This document shows positions 25,655 through 33,850 of a stretch of DNA of 64,000 nt, piece by piece (position 1 is the first letter of the stretch; every line of letters begins with the position of its first letter). The DNA comes from Microbispora amethystogenes (GTDB lineage Bacteria; Actinomycetota; Actinomycetes; Streptosporangiales; Streptosporangiaceae): NCBI RefSeq assembly GCF_016863015.1, contig NZ_BOOB01000030.1, positions 1-64,000 of the forward strand. Reading direction: 5' to 3'. The notes under the pieces were generated by a model, which was not told the origin of the DNA, did not search any database, and was given only the letters and a program-made list of their open reading frames with translations. The translations under genes and the position numbers were made by a program.

Positions 25655-26707
25655 TCAGGCGGCGGGGCAGGCGGGCACCTCGCCCGAGTGGTCACGCAGC
25701 GCGTCGATGGCCTTGACCGCGCTTTCGAGGGTGTCGGCCCGCACCAGGCGCAGCCCCTCGGGCACGGCCTTGACGGCGTCGGCGCAGTTGTCCGCGGGGG
25801 TGAGGAACACGGTGGCGCCCGCCCGGCGCGCGCCGACCATCTTCTGCTCGATCCCGCCGATGGGACCGACCGTGCCGTCGGCCCGGATCGTGCCGGTGCC
25901 GGCGATGGACATGCCGCCGGTGAGCGCCCCCGGGGTCAGCTTGTCGTAGATGCCCAGCGAGAACATCAGCCCGGCGCTGGGCCCGCCGATGTCGCCGACG
26001 CTGATGTCGACCTTGAACGGGAACCGGTAGCCGCTCGACTGCTGCATCGTGACGCCCACGATCGCCGCGCCGTCCTTGCCGGCGATGGTGGACACCGGGA
26101 TCTGCGTCTCCGATTCCCCACGCTTGACGGTGAACGTCACCTGTTCGCCTGGCTTGTGCTTGCGGACGGCTCCCGCGACGGAGTCCAGCGCGGTCGCCGG
26201 GGTGCCGTCCACCGCGGTGATCTCGTCGCCGGGCTTGAGCTTGCCGTCGGCGGGCGCCCCCTTGTTCGTCGAGGCGACCTTGACCGTCCTGCCGAAGGGG
26301 ATCTTCAGCGCATTTAGCGCGGCGGCGGTGGCCGACTCCTGCGAGGTGGCCATCTCCTGGGTGTTCTGCTGCTCCACCTTCTCCGGAGTGGAGGTCTTGG
26401 GGAACAGCGATTCCTCCGGCACCACCGCGACCGTGGAGTCGAGCCAGCCGCGCAGCGCGGTGACCAGGTCGAGGCGGTTGCCCGGCCCGCCCTGGTAGGC
26501 CACGGTGACCATGCTCAGTTTGCCCTGCGTCGGGTACGTCTCATGACCCGAGATCGAGATGACCGGCTTGCCCTTGACGTCGCCGATCGTGTTCTCCGTC
26601 GGCCCGGGGCTCAGCACGACGTACGGCACCGGGACCATGGCGCCGATCACCGCGAACGCGAGCGCGAGGAAACCCGCGACCAGCAGGGTCAGAGCGCGTC
26701 GGGACAT
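25655..26707 (-). CDS. PDZ and Lon-type (S16) serine protease, membrane anchored
   Basis: A 350-aa secreted or anchored protease of the YlbL/Rv3194c type. An N-terminal signal anchor (LTLLVAGFLALAFAVIGAMV) precedes a PDZ domain (about residues 130-215, including LKPGDEITAVDGTP). A Lon catalytic domain follows, with the Ser in GGPSAGLMFS (about residue 243) and the Lys in EQKMVGARRAGA (about residue 289), so both dyad residues are present. The C terminus carries two Cys (DNC, VPAC). It acts outside the membrane; its substrate is unknown. Confidence 0.92.
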   Translation of the reverse strand: MSRRALTLLVAGFLALAFAVIGAMVPVPYVVLSPGPTENTIGDVKGKPVISISGHETYPTQGKLSMVTVAYQGGPGNRLDLVTALRGWLDSTVAVVPEESLFPKTSTPEKVEQQNTQEMATSQESATAAALNALKIPFGRTVKVASTNKGAPADGKLKPGDEITAVDGTPATALDSVAGAVRKHKPGEQVTFTVKRGESETQIPVSTIAGKDGAAIVGVTMQQSSGYRFPFKVDISVGDIGGPSAGLMFSLGIYDKLTPGALTGGMSIAGTGTIRADGTVGPIGGIEQKMVGARRAGATVFLTPADNCADAVKAVPEGLRLVRADTLESAVKAIDALRDHSGEVPACPAA

Positions 26708-26735
26708 GAACGAACTCTATGCGTTCCGGACGGCG

Positions 26736-27164
26736 CTATTCGCAGGCACCGACCCATTCGGCGCCGCCGTCGGCGAACACCTGGTGCTTCCAGATGGGCA
26801 CCTCGTGCTTGAGATCGTCGATCAGCCTGCGGCACGCGTCGAAGGCCTCGGCGCGGTGCGGGCAGGCGGCGGCCACGACCACGGCGATCTCGCCGAGTCG
26901 CAGGTCGCCCACCCGGTGGACCGCCGCCAGCGCCGTCACCTGGTGATCGGCGGCCACCTTCTCCGCGACCCTGCGCAGGTGCTCCTCCGCGGACGGGTGC
27001 GCCGAGTACGACAGGAGCGTCACCGGCCTCCCTCCGTCCTGCTCGCGCACCGTCCCGACGAAGACCGCCGTGCCTCCGGCCGCGTGGTCCTCGACGGCGC
27101 CCAGCACCTCGTCGACGGACAGGGGGGTGTCGCGGATCCCCAGCAATCGGATGACGTCCACCAT
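26736..27164 (-). CDS. moaE: Molybdopterin synthase catalytic subunit MoaE
   Basis: The large subunit of MPT synthase (142 aa), which inserts dithiolene sulfur into precursor Z during molybdenum cofactor synthesis. The family hallmarks are GTAVFVGTVREQDGG, the histidine motif AVVVAAACPHRAEAFDAC, and the C-terminal active-site block LKHEVPIWKHQVF with its conserved lysines. The ATG at 27164 was chosen over an upstream in-frame start because the protein then begins at the usual family position (MVDVIRLLGIRD). No MoaD or other Moa gene is in the window. Confidence 0.93.
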   Translation of the reverse strand: MVDVIRLLGIRDTPLSVDEVLGAVEDHAAGGTAVFVGTVREQDGGRPVTLLSYSAHPSAEEHLRRVAEKVAADHQVTALAAVHRVGDLRLGEIAVVVAAACPHRAEAFDACRRLIDDLKHEVPIWKHQVFADGGAEWVGACE

Positions 27165-27235
27165 CCCGAGGGTAGTACGTGATCCTCGCGTGACCGGGGG
27201 TCGGGACCGGAGACCCGCCTCGATCCGCACCGGGG

Positions 27236-28324
27236 TCAGGTGCGGCGCTTGCGACGGGCGGCGCGGACGATCGCGGCCGTGCCGATGACCGCCACGGTCG
27301 CGCCGGCGGCGGTGATCGTGGCCTCCTTGCCCGACAGGCGGCGGCCGACGACCGCGTGCCTGCCCTGCACCAGTTCGAGCAGTTCGCGCAGGGCCGCCTC
27401 GTTGGACCAGACCGGCTTCCAGCCGGCCTCCCGCAGCGCCACACCGTCGACCACCCAGGGATAGACGACGTAGTGCAGGTCGGTGGCCGCGGTCGGGGTG
27501 ATGCCGAGCCGGTGCAGCCGCTGCGCGGTGCCGAACGTCACCCCCGCCGGAAGCTCGAACCGTTTCAGGCCCGAGATCTCCTCCACCTGGTCCATCTCCA
27601 GCCAGCCCTCGGAGCCGACCGCCACCACCCCGGAGACCCGGCCGAGCGCGGCGGCCTCCAGCGCCGATACCAGGTCGTCGACGTGGCAGAACTGCCAGCG
27701 GGGCAGGCAGCCTTTCACCACAAGCAGCCGGGGCGCCTCGAAGTGGCGGGTGATGACGGTGTCGACGCCCGGCCCGACCAGGGCGGCGGGCCGCAGCACG
27801 GTCACCTCCAGGCCGGGATGCGACCGCAGCGACCGGCGTACGAGTGCCTCGATCTCCAGGTGGTCGCCCACCAGGCCGGTGTCGGGCTCCGCCGCGACCG
27901 GGGCGTCCTCCGGCAGCGGGACCGGGTTGTCGGCGGCGGCGCCGTACACCATCGCGCTCGTGACCAGCACGACCCGGCGCACCCGCGCCGCCGCGCAGGC
28001 CGTCAGCACGGTCTGGGCGGCCCGGATGTTGTAGCGCCGGCGCTCGGCGGCGTCGGTGTCGAGCGACTCGTCCGCGCCGAGATGCACCAGGACGTCCACG
28101 TCGGAGATCCGGTTCGCCAAGAGCGGATCACGAATGTCGAGGACTCGCCAGGTGACGTCCTGGACGTCTCCGCGCTGCTCGTCGATCGCCACGACGCGGC
28201 GGAAATCCGCAGACGAGGCCACTTTCGCGAGGAACGCCCGGCCGAGACCGGAGGCGGCGCCCGTGACCGCGACGACGGGGGGACGCAGGCGTTTCGAGGT
28301 AGGCACGAGGTCCTCACTTTGCAC
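27236..28324 (-). CDS. NAD(P)-dependent epimerase/SDR-like protein with C-terminal membrane helix
   Basis: An extended-SDR-fold protein (362 aa). The nucleotide loop is VTGAASGLGRAFL, and VLVHLGADES and VVLVTSAMVYGAAA follow. At the place where SDR enzymes carry YxxxK the sequence is GLVGDHLEIEALV, with no Tyr-Lys pair, so it may bind nucleotide without normal dehydrogenase chemistry. The C terminus is a TM helix followed by a basic tail (ITAAGATVAVIGTAAIVRAA, RRKRRT), which would anchor it to the membrane. The GTG at 28324 is divergent from the metalloprotease-like gene 64 bp away. Confidence 0.82.
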   Translation of the reverse strand: MQSEDLVPTSKRLRPPVVAVTGAASGLGRAFLAKVASSADFRRVVAIDEQRGDVQDVTWRVLDIRDPLLANRISDVDVLVHLGADESLDTDAAERRRYNIRAAQTVLTACAAARVRRVVLVTSAMVYGAAADNPVPLPEDAPVAAEPDTGLVGDHLEIEALVRRSLRSHPGLEVTVLRPAALVGPGVDTVITRHFEAPRLLVVKGCLPRWQFCHVDDLVSALEAAALGRVSGVVAVGSEGWLEMDQVEEISGLKRFELPAGVTFGTAQRLHRLGITPTAATDLHYVVYPWVVDGVALREAGWKPVWSNEAALRELLELVQGRHAVVGRRLSGKEATITAAGATVAVIGTAAIVRAARRKRRT

Positions 28325-28388
28325 TGATCCGCCCCACGGCGGCTAACGTGGCGGTTGTGGACTCCTCCATCCTGCACGAGGTGGCGCG

Positions 28389-29672
28389 GTGACTGACCTG
28401 CCAGGTCGCGAAAACGACCCCAACGACAATCCGTTCGCCATGTTCGGCAGTCCGGAGCAGATGGCCGCGGCCATGCGGCAGTTCGCCGACATGCTGTCGG
28501 CCTCGCCGGAGGCCGGGCCCGTCAACTGGGACATGGCGAAGAACATCGCACGGCACGCCGTGGTCGCCGAGGGTGATCCGAGCGTCATGGAGGGCGAGCG
28601 GCGGCAGATCGCCGAGGCCCTCAACCTGGCCGACCTGTGGCTGAACGAGGTGACCCCGCTGCCCGGCGGCGTGACGGCGCCCCAGGCCTGGAGCCGGTCG
28701 GAGTGGATCGAGAAGACGATCCCGGTGTGGAAGCAGCTGTGCGATCCGGTCGCCGCCCAGATGGTGGAGACGATGGGCGGCACGCTCGGCGCCGCCGGTC
28801 TGCCGCCGGAGGCGCAGGCCGTGGCCGGACCGCTGATGGGCATGCTGAAGCAGATGGGCAGCATGATGGTCGGCCAGCAGATCGGCCAGGCCCTCGGCTC
28901 GCTCGCCCGGGAGGTCGTCGGCTCCTCCGACATCGGCCTGCCCCTGTCCGACACCGCCGCCCTGCTGCCCGGCGGCGTGGCCGCCTTCAGCAAGGGTCTG
29001 GAGACGCCCTCGGACGAGATCCGGCTCTACCTGGCGCTGCGCGAGGCGGCGCACCACCGCCTGTTCCAGCACGTGCCGTGGCTGCGGGCGCACCTGCTCG
29101 GCGCGGTCGAGGAGTACGCCCGGGGCATCACGGTCGACGTGTCCGCGCTGGAGGAGAAGCTCCAGGGGCTGGACATCAGCAACCCGGAGCGGATCCAGGA
29201 GGTCCTGGGCGGCGGCGAGCTGCTCAAGCCCGAGGAGACCGAGCGGCAGAAGGCCGCCCTCGCCCGCCTGGAGACCGCGCTGGCGCTGGTCGAGGGGTGG
29301 GTGGCCACGGTGGTGGACGCCGCCGCCGAGGGCAAGCTCCCGTCCGCCGCGGCGCTGGCCGAGACCGTACGGCGCCGCCGCGCCACGGGCGGGCCGGCCG
29401 AGCGGACCTTCGCGACGCTGGTGGGCCTGGAACTGCGGCCGAGGCGGCTGCGTGAGGCGGCCGCCCTGTGGAGGGCGCTCGGCGACGAGCGCGGCGTCGA
29501 CGGCCGGGACGCCGTCTGGGGGCACCCCGACCTGATGCCCACGGCCGACGACCTCGACAACCCCGAGCCGTTCGTGAAGGGCGGCACCGCGTTCGACCTG
29601 TCCGCGCTGGAAGAGCCGGGCGAATCCGGCGAAGCGGGGGAACCCGGCCCTGGCCCGGAGAGCGACCGATAG
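28389..29672 (+). CDS. DUF2342 family (putative zinc-dependent metalloprotease / F420-associated)
   Basis: A 427-aa DUF2342 protein, equivalent to M. tuberculosis Rv3195 in context. Conserved family blocks are NWDMAKNIARH, WLNEVTPLPGG, WSRSEWIEKTIPVWKQL and YLALREAAHHRLFQHVPWL. In the last, the expected HExxH metal site reads REAAHH, so the first His is Arg and catalytic activity is doubtful. GTG start with GAGGTGG upstream. Divergent from the SDR-like gene; the NUDIX gene follows after 30 bp. Confidence 0.9.
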   Translation: MTDLPGRENDPNDNPFAMFGSPEQMAAAMRQFADMLSASPEAGPVNWDMAKNIARHAVVAEGDPSVMEGERRQIAEALNLADLWLNEVTPLPGGVTAPQAWSRSEWIEKTIPVWKQLCDPVAAQMVETMGGTLGAAGLPPEAQAVAGPLMGMLKQMGSMMVGQQIGQALGSLAREVVGSSDIGLPLSDTAALLPGGVAAFSKGLETPSDEIRLYLALREAAHHRLFQHVPWLRAHLLGAVEEYARGITVDVSALEEKLQGLDISNPERIQEVLGGGELLKPEETERQKAALARLETALALVEGWVATVVDAAAEGKLPSAAALAETVRRRRATGGPAERTFATLVGLELRPRRLREAAALWRALGDERGVDGRDAVWGHPDLMPTADDLDNPEPFVKGGTAFDLSALEEPGESGEAGEPGPGPESDR

Positions 29673-29702
29673 AGGCCCGCGGCGGCCGGTAGGCTGCGCC
29701 GG

Positions 29703-30245
29703 GTGAGCCTGAATCGTGACGCGCAGGCCGTGCTGACCGGGTGGACGGCCCCCACTCCGGAAGAGGAACGGCTCCGTGTGGACTTCCTCGCGCACCTGGA
29801 CGCCCACGAGGACGCGATGTGGCGCCAGTGCGTGCCGGGGCACCTGACGGCGACCACCGCCGTCCTCTCCCACGACGGCGCGCGGGTGCTGCTGACCCTG
29901 CACGCCAAGGCCGGGATGTGGCTGCCGATGGGCGGGCACTGCGAGGTGTCCGACACGACGCTCGGCGAGGCCGCCCTGCGCGAGGCCACCGAGGAGTCGG
30001 GCATCCCCGGGCTGACCCTGCTGGACGGCCCGCTCGCCCTCGACCGGCACAAGGTGTGGTGCCACCCGCCGCACAGCTGGCACCTGGACGTCGAGTACGG
30101 CGCGGTCGCGCCGCCGGGGGCCGAGGCGGTGATCAGCGACGAGTCGCTCGACCTGCGCTGGTTCCCGGTGGACGAGATCCCGGAGCTGAGCGACGAGGCC
30201 ACCCGGCGGCTGGTCCGCCGCTCCCTGGCCCTGCTGCGCGCCTGA
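29703..30245 (+). CDS. NUDIX hydrolase
   Basis: A 180-aa NUDIX protein. The Nudix box is intact as GHCEVSDTTLGEAALREATEESGI (key residues G, E, R, E, E, G in GX5EX7REUXEEXGU spacing). A strand with WLPMGGHCE precedes it, and the C-terminal acidic block ESLDLRWFPVDEIPEL is common in nucleotide-cleaving members. The substrate is unknown. It lies 30 bp after the DUF2342 gene and is probably cotranscribed. Confidence 0.92.
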   Translation: MSLNRDAQAVLTGWTAPTPEEERLRVDFLAHLDAHEDAMWRQCVPGHLTATTAVLSHDGARVLLTLHAKAGMWLPMGGHCEVSDTTLGEAALREATEESGIPGLTLLDGPLALDRHKVWCHPPHSWHLDVEYGAVAPPGAEAVISDESLDLRWFPVDEIPELSDEATRRLVRRSLALLRA

Positions 30246-30316
30246 CAGGCGTTCCGCACCGTACGCGCACGTCAGCGTTACGCCCGCTTTCGACGGCGTT
30301 CATTAGGGTCGGGTTC

Positions 30317-31315
30317 ATGACCAAGGTGGACGTGGGCGGTGAGATCGTCGTTCCGCCCCGCCGGAGGCTGCGGGTCTCCCCTCCGCTGGCGTGGATCACG
30401 GTGACGCCGTTCGCCCTGTGGGCGGTGGCCCGGCTGGCCGGGCTCGACGCCGCCGGTGCGGGGGTCGCGCTCATGACCGGCACGCCGTACGTCGCCGCCG
30501 CGTCGGTGGTGGCGGTCCTGGCCGCGCTGAGCAGCCGCCGCCGGCCCGTGATCGCGACCGCGGTCGCGACGACGGCCGCGCTGGCGGCCGTCGTCCTGCC
30601 CCGGGCGATCGGATCAGCGCCCGCCACCACCGCCACCGGGCCGACGCTGCGAATTCTCACCGCCAACCTCTTCTACGGGGTCGGCGACGCCGAGGCCGTG
30701 GTCGGCCTCGTCCGCGGGCTGCGTCCGGACGTGCTCACCACGCAGGAGCTCACGCCGCAAGCCGTCGAGGCGCTCGACGCGGCCGGCCTCGGCGGGCTGC
30801 TGCCGTACCGGCATCTGGAGGACGCCCCCGGGGCGTCCGGCAGCGGAATCTACTCGCGTCACCCGCTGACCAGGCTGCCGGGCTTCGCGCCCGCGGGCGG
30901 CCATCGCATGCCGCGGGCCCGGATCGCCCTGCCCTCCGGGCCGCCCGTCGAGATCGTCGACGTGCACACCCTCTCGCCGGTCGAGCACGACGTGGCCCTG
31001 TGGGCGGCCGACCTCGCGGCGCTGCCGTCCGCCTCCCCCGGCGTCGTACGCGTGCTGGCCGGCGACTTCAACGCCAGCCTCGACCACGCGGCGCTGCGCG
31101 CGGTCCTCGCGCGCGGGTACGCGGACGCGGCCGGCGCGACCGGGCACGGCCTGGCGGCCACCTGGCCCGCGAACAGGCGGTTCCCGGCGCTGATCACGAT
31201 CGACCACGTGCTGTACGACCGGAGGGCGGCGGCGGTGGACACCGGCGTCCACACCGTCCCGGAGAGCGACCACCGCGCGTTCTTCGCCGAGATCCGCCTC
31301 CCCGGACACCTGTGA
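30317..31315 (+). CDS. Endonuclease/exonuclease/phosphatase (EEP) family protein, membrane anchored
   Basis: A 332-aa protein with two to three N-terminal TM helices (LAWITVTPFALWAVARLAG; YVAAASVVAVLAALSS; IATAVATTAALAAVVL) followed by an extracytoplasmic EEP domain. The metal/catalytic motifs are ILTANLFYG, LTTQELT, VDVHTLS, VLAGDFNASLDH, TIDHVLYD and PESDHRAFF. Such proteins are phosphodiesterases acting on lipids or nucleic acids; the substrate is unknown here. I chose the ATG at 30317 because the upstream in-frame sequence is a shadow of the NUDIX gene. Confidence 0.9.
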   Translation: MTKVDVGGEIVVPPRRRLRVSPPLAWITVTPFALWAVARLAGLDAAGAGVALMTGTPYVAAASVVAVLAALSSRRRPVIATAVATTAALAAVVLPRAIGSAPATTATGPTLRILTANLFYGVGDAEAVVGLVRGLRPDVLTTQELTPQAVEALDAAGLGGLLPYRHLEDAPGASGSGIYSRHPLTRLPGFAPAGGHRMPRARIALPSGPPVEIVDVHTLSPVEHDVALWAADLAALPSASPGVVRVLAGDFNASLDHAALRAVLARGYADAAGATGHGLAATWPANRRFPALITIDHVLYDRRAAAVDTGVHTVPESDHRAFFAEIRLPGHL

Positions 31316-31336
31316 CGGCACCGGCCGTCGTGAAGG

Positions 31337-31939
31337 TCACATGAGCAGGGCGCGGGTGTTGTCCCAGCCTTCGAGGCCGGGGTCGAGGCGGGCCACGTCC
31401 TCCGGCTTCCGCAGGCGGTGCCAGCCGGGACCGGTGGCGACCATGCGCGGCCCCGGCGCCCTGCGGCGCATCGCCGCGACGACGTCCGGCTCGTCGAGGT
31501 CGGGCGCGGCCCAGCCGGGAACCGGCAGGCGGGCCGCGACGGCCACGGCTCCGCCGCCCTCGGCCGGGCAGACGGCGAGATCCGCCCGGCCCAGCTCGCG
31601 GAACAGCTTGCCGATCAGCAGCGGCGGCAGGTCGGGGGCGTCACCGCTGACGACGACCGCCTCGTCCGCCGTCTCCACCCCCGCTTCGTTCAGCGCGGCC
31701 AGCGCCGCGAAGGCGCCGGTGGGCGAGCCGATCGGCAGGACCGGCGTGCCCGGCCAGGCGATCTCGGCGAGCCCCGGCACCCCGGCCGACAGGATCACCG
31801 GCCGCACGAGTTCGAGCCCGGCGATCATCTCGTAGGTGTCCTCGGCCATCGCCGTCAGGAACTCGGCCGGGTCGACGCCGGGCGGAGCCGCGCCGGCCAT
31901 GCCGGGAGTGACCAGCACCGCGACTACGCGGGTCAACAT
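31337..31939 (-). CDS. DUF2064 / TIGR04282-type glycosyltransferase-like protein
   Basis: A 200-aa protein of the DUF2064 family (nucleotide-sugar-transferase-like fold). Visible features are GSPTGAFAALAALNEAG, the acidic metal-type motif VVVSGDAPDLPPLLIGKLF, and AEGGGAVAVAARLPVPGW. The N-terminal Arg/Lys-Gly nucleotide-binding loop of classical members is weak (VAVLVTPGMAGAAPPG), so activity is uncertain. The ATG at 31939 overlaps the upstream metallopeptidase stop by 7 bp. Confidence 0.8.
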   Translation of the reverse strand: MLTRVVAVLVTPGMAGAAPPGVDPAEFLTAMAEDTYEMIAGLELVRPVILSAGVPGLAEIAWPGTPVLPIGSPTGAFAALAALNEAGVETADEAVVVSGDAPDLPPLLIGKLFRELGRADLAVCPAEGGGAVAVAARLPVPGWAAPDLDEPDVVAAMRRRAPGPRMVATGPGWHRLRKPEDVARLDPGLEGWDNTRALLM

Positions 31940-32448
31940 TCCTCCGTCGAACCGTTGGCCGCCATCGAGAAACCCTCGAGGAACCCCCTGGCACGTTCCG
32001 CGCGAGGGTAGCGCTCGACCAGCGCCCAGAAGCGCGGTCCGTGGCTCGGCACGAGCAGATGGACGAGCTCGTGCATGATGACGTAGTCGACGACCCAGGC
32101 CGGCATGCCCCGCAGCCGCATCGAGAGCCTGATCGTGCCGTGGTCGGGCGTGCACGAACCCCACCGGTGGAGCTGGTTCTCCACCCATCGCACACTCGCC
32201 GGGACGGCCTTGCCGTCCAGGTAGCGCGCGGACAGCTCGCTCGCCCGTTCCAGGAGGTCGTCGTCGCTCGGACGTCTTCGCTGCTCCTTGGCCGCAAGCC
32301 GGTCGAGCATGCGGCGTACCCACTGCTCCTCGTCGGTCGTGCTCAGACCGGCCGGAAGCAGCACGATGGTCTTGTCGCCATCGCGGTACGCGGAAACGGT
32401 TCGCCGCCGTCGTGCGCTCCGACGAACCTCGACTGTCTCGGGGGGCAC
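31933..32448 (-). CDS. YgjP/SprT-like (DUF45, M48-type) metallopeptidase
   Basis: A 171-aa cytoplasmic putative zinc protease. The metal site is VIMHELVHLLVPSHGPRFWA, an HExxH plus a downstream His. The upstream block VRWVENQLHRWGSCTPDHG is the WGSC motif diagnostic of YgjP proteins. I chose the GTG at 32448 because homologous proteins begin near VEVRRSARRRRTVSAYRDGD. The frame stays open to 32598 and a longer start is possible. It lies divergently beside the ThiF-like gene, a neighbourhood I have seen described as common in actinomycetes. Confidence 0.82.
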   Translation of the reverse strand: MPPETVEVRRSARRRRTVSAYRDGDKTIVLLPAGLSTTDEEQWVRRMLDRLAAKEQRRRPSDDDLLERASELSARYLDGKAVPASVRWVENQLHRWGSCTPDHGTIRLSMRLRGMPAWVVDYVIMHELVHLLVPSHGPRFWALVERYPRAERARGFLEGFSMAANGSTEEC

Positions 32449-32648
32449 ATATGAAAGGTAGCCGACAGACGCCGATTTCCACAGGGGGTGGTACACGTTC
32501 TCCCTGGTCAATCGGGCGAACGTTACCTTGCGGGCGTGGAAGTTACGGGGTTGCGGATGTTCACCAACCTCGATCACCCCGGTAATTATCCACAGCACCG
32601 GCGGTTCCGGCTCCGGGCCGCGCCCGGTTGTGCCAAGGTCTGCCGACT

Positions 32649-33731
32649 ATGGGACAGACCATTCGACCACGCCTCAAGCCCGTCCTGCGCAGAGTGGAGC
32701 GGGACGGCGGCACGCTGCAGTTCGGCGTCCACCCGCTGCGGGCCGTCGTCCTGACCGGTGTCGAACCACCGGTCCGCCGCCTGATCGACGGGCTCGACGG
32801 CACCCGCACGCTCGGGCAGGCGGTGGCCGGCAGCGGGCTGGACGAGGCGTCCGCCCACGAGGTGGTCGCCCGGCTCACCGCGCACGGTCTCATCGAGGAC
32901 GCCGCGACCCGGCCCGGCCCGCTCGCCGATTTGCCGCCGGCCGAGCGGGACCGGCTCCGCCCCGACCTGGACAGGCTGTCGCTGACCTGCTCCGACGGCG
33001 GCGTGAGCGGCCTGGCCGCGAGGCGGGCGCCCCGGGTCCGCGTGTACGGCGCCGGCCGGGTGGGCGCGCAGGTGGTCACGCTGCTCGCCGCCGCCGGGGT
33101 CGGGCACATCTGCGTGGTCGATCCCGCCGCGGCCGGGCCGGGCGACGTGGTCCCGGGCGGTCTCGGCCGGTCCGACACCGGCATGTCCCGGGAGGACGCC
33201 GCGGTGCTGGCGGCCCGGCGGATCGCCCCCGGCGTCAACGCCTGGCCCGGCCGGGCCGCCTCCCGCCTCTCGGACGGCGGCGCGCGCCCCCACCTCGTGG
33301 TCCTCGCTCCGACCACTCCGCTCAGCGCCACGCTGGTCGGCGAGATCGTCGCCTCGGGCGTGCCGCACCTGCTCGCCTGCGCCTTCGAGGGGTACGGCTC
33401 GACGGGTCCGTTCGTCGTCCCCGGGCTCACGCCCTGCCTGCGGTGCCTCGACCTCGCCCGCCGCGACCGGGACCCGTCCTGGCCGGTGGTCGGCGCCCGG
33501 CTCGGGGGTTATCCCGCCGGTGAGATCGCCTGCGACGTCGCCCTGGCCTGCCTGGTCGCGGCGCAGGCGGCCGGTCAGGCGCTGGCCTACCTCGACGAGG
33601 GCAGCGTGCCGGGCGGCCTGACGGAGGTGTCGCCCGGCTGGCGCTGGCGGCACCGCCGTCTCGACGCCCACCCCGGATGCGGCTGCCTCGGCGACGACGT
33701 CGCCGGCCTCCACAAGGAAGATCGGGCATGA
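32649..33731 (+). CDS. ThiF/E1-like protein of the TOMM cyclodehydratase-partner type
   Basis: A 360-aa protein. The N terminus (about residues 1-100) resembles the RiPP leader-binding/winged-helix region of TOMM cyclodehydratase C proteins. The Rossmann-type ThiF part begins PRVRVYGAGRVGAQVVTLLA and has HICVVDPAAAGPGDVVPGG. Two Cys pairs, TPCLRCLDLARRDRDPSWP and the C-terminal HPGCGC, suit a structural zinc. The usual E1 adenylation Arg/Gln motifs are weak. There is no YcaO gene or precursor peptide nearby. ATG at 32649 with AAGG upstream. Confidence 0.75.
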   Translation: MGQTIRPRLKPVLRRVERDGGTLQFGVHPLRAVVLTGVEPPVRRLIDGLDGTRTLGQAVAGSGLDEASAHEVVARLTAHGLIEDAATRPGPLADLPPAERDRLRPDLDRLSLTCSDGGVSGLAARRAPRVRVYGAGRVGAQVVTLLAAAGVGHICVVDPAAAGPGDVVPGGLGRSDTGMSREDAAVLAARRIAPGVNAWPGRAASRLSDGGARPHLVVLAPTTPLSATLVGEIVASGVPHLLACAFEGYGSTGPFVVPGLTPCLRCLDLARRDRDPSWPVVGARLGGYPAGEIACDVALACLVAAQAAGQALAYLDEGSVPGGLTEVSPGWRWRHRRLDAHPGCGCLGDDVAGLHKEDRA

Positions 33732-33850
33732 CTGTGACGAATGACACACCTGACGGATTCCTCGCCCGCCGTTGGCGTCCCCGGGCCCTGGAGGGGGATA
33801 CGAACAGGGAATTGTGGTCGAAAGGCCCCGCCATCGCTAAGAATGGTTGA

